A stretch of DNA of 36,828 nucleotides from contig JAGFNK010000518.1 in NCBI GenBank assembly GCA_025769875.1, forward strand, positions 1 through 36,828. The letters run 5' to 3'. Shown piece by piece: positions 36,324-36,828 of the stretch (the first letter of the stretch is position 1; each line of letters starts with the position of its first letter). The notes beneath the pieces were generated by a model. The model did not search any database, was not told the origin of the DNA, and saw only the letters and a program-made list of their open reading frames with translations. Origin of the DNA: Russula earlei. Taxonomy: Eukaryota; Basidiomycota; Agaricomycetes; Russulales; Russulaceae. The position numbers and the translations under genes are program-made.

Positions 36324-36828
36324 TTATTGCTTAACAGCCTTTTTTACATAGATATTCCCCCGGAATGTTTTCATAGATATTTCCGGCCCCCCGCCATTGA
36401 TCTTCCCATAGATCACATTGCTCCTCGATATCTTATACACGCCTTGTTCTTTCGAAACCGGGTTCGCCTGCGGATGTGTTCTATCGATATCCATATCAAA
36501 ATCAGTATACACTTCTCCACTTTCCGAATTCAGCTTAAAGTTCGCCTTTGTATCTGCCGGGAAGCTCACACTCACATGGCCATTAAAAGTAGTAAACGCC
36601 ATAGGCGCCTGCGGATTCACACTGCTAAAGCTCGCAGTGATATTGCCATTGGTGGTGCTCGCCACTACCGATCCGGAAATATTGTTCAGCCTGATGGCGC
36701 CATTGGTACTCGTTACCTCCACTTCTGCCTTCAGATCGCTGATCTCCACCGCGCTGGTGGTAGTAACTACCTTCAGCTTTACATCCTGCGGCACTTTTAG
36801 CTCCAGCAACAACCCTCTGCGCCGGGTA
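36324..36828 (-). CDS. DUF4097-type surface protein, 5' end outside window
   Basis: The reading frame runs from the window edge to the stop at 36324 (at least 168 codons), so the start is missing. The repeated beta-rich pattern (EVTSTNGAIRLNNISGSVVA, STTNGNITASFSSV, TTFNGHVSVSFPADTKANFK, LNSESGEVYTDFDMDI) is typical of DUF4097 putative adhesin/beta-helix domains. The C-terminus GNIYVKKAVKQ closes the domain. A TTG at 36812 could act as start, but the frame stays open upstream, so a longer protein is more likely. It heads the minus-strand unit with the barrel protein, 41 bases apart. Function is unknown. Confidence 0.8.
   Translation of the reverse strand, partial: TRRRGLLLELKVPQDVKLKVVTTTSAVEISDLKAEVEVTSTNGAIRLNNISGSVVASTTNGNITASFSSVNPQAPMAFTTFNGHVSVSFPADTKANFKLNSESGEVYTDFDMDIDRTHPQANPVSKEQGVYKISRSNVIYGKINGGGPEISMKTFRGNIYVKKAVKQ

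Noticed and set aside
36150..36800. 216-codon forward frame near the right edge
   Set aside because: It is antisense to the barrel and DUF4097 genes and spans their gap; no domain signal.

Overview
The window is chromosomal DNA from a Bacteroidota bacterium, most likely of the Chitinophagaceae (Niastella/Chitinophaga-like). This rests on the gene content (GH92 and GH28 paralogues, FadL/SGNH pair, DUF2911, OMP-barrel receptor with plug), Bacteroidota-type promoters (-7 TAnnTTTG), A-rich leaders in place of strong Shine-Dalgarno sites, and lipoprotein signals ending in Ser/Ala-Cys. No rRNA, tRNA, CRISPR array, insertion sequence or phage gene was seen.

Region 1 (63-13125, all +) is a carbohydrate-degradation block. 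It holds a frameshifted HGSNAT-like membrane acyltransferase, a sodium/solute symporter, a GH89 alpha-N-acetylglucosaminidase, two GH92 alpha-mannosidase-family enzymes and two GH28-family proteins that lack the usual catalytic His. Region 2 (13368-17454) holds two small regulons, each an ArsR repressor with SRPBCC (AHSA1-type) proteins behind a promoter carrying two 16-bp dyads. A lipoprotein, a DUF2911 protein and a long hairpin lie between them, and a YdeI-like protein follows. Region 3 (17593-22488) resumes the glycan theme with a DUF5597 GH-A enzyme, a GH106-like enzyme and a canonical GH28. No SusC/SusD pair or PUL regulator is present, so this is either part of a larger locus or a SusCD-less cluster using the SSS transporter.

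Region 4 (22503-25789) is a decaying accessory patch: a HepT/MntA (HEPN/nucleotidyltransferase) toxin-antitoxin pair, an SDR pseudogene with two lesions, a DUF2147 protein and an AraC regulator split at an A8 tract. Its divergent intergenic region carries a direct repeat spaced 21 bp. Region 5 (25828-31544) has a FadL-type porin with an SGNH lipoprotein, an unknown lipoprotein and KatG. Region 6 (31726-36828) has a DUF937/TM/OmpA protein, an M19 dipeptidase and, convergent with it, a TonB-receptor-like barrel protein downstream of a DUF4097 protein cut by the window edge.

The most promising leads are the co-varying operators of the two ArsR/SRPBCC regulons, the split AraC regulator with its 21-bp direct repeats, and the acyltransferase/symporter/NAGLU trio, which resembles two consecutive steps of lysosomal heparan sulfate breakdown. 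None of these is proven to be new.
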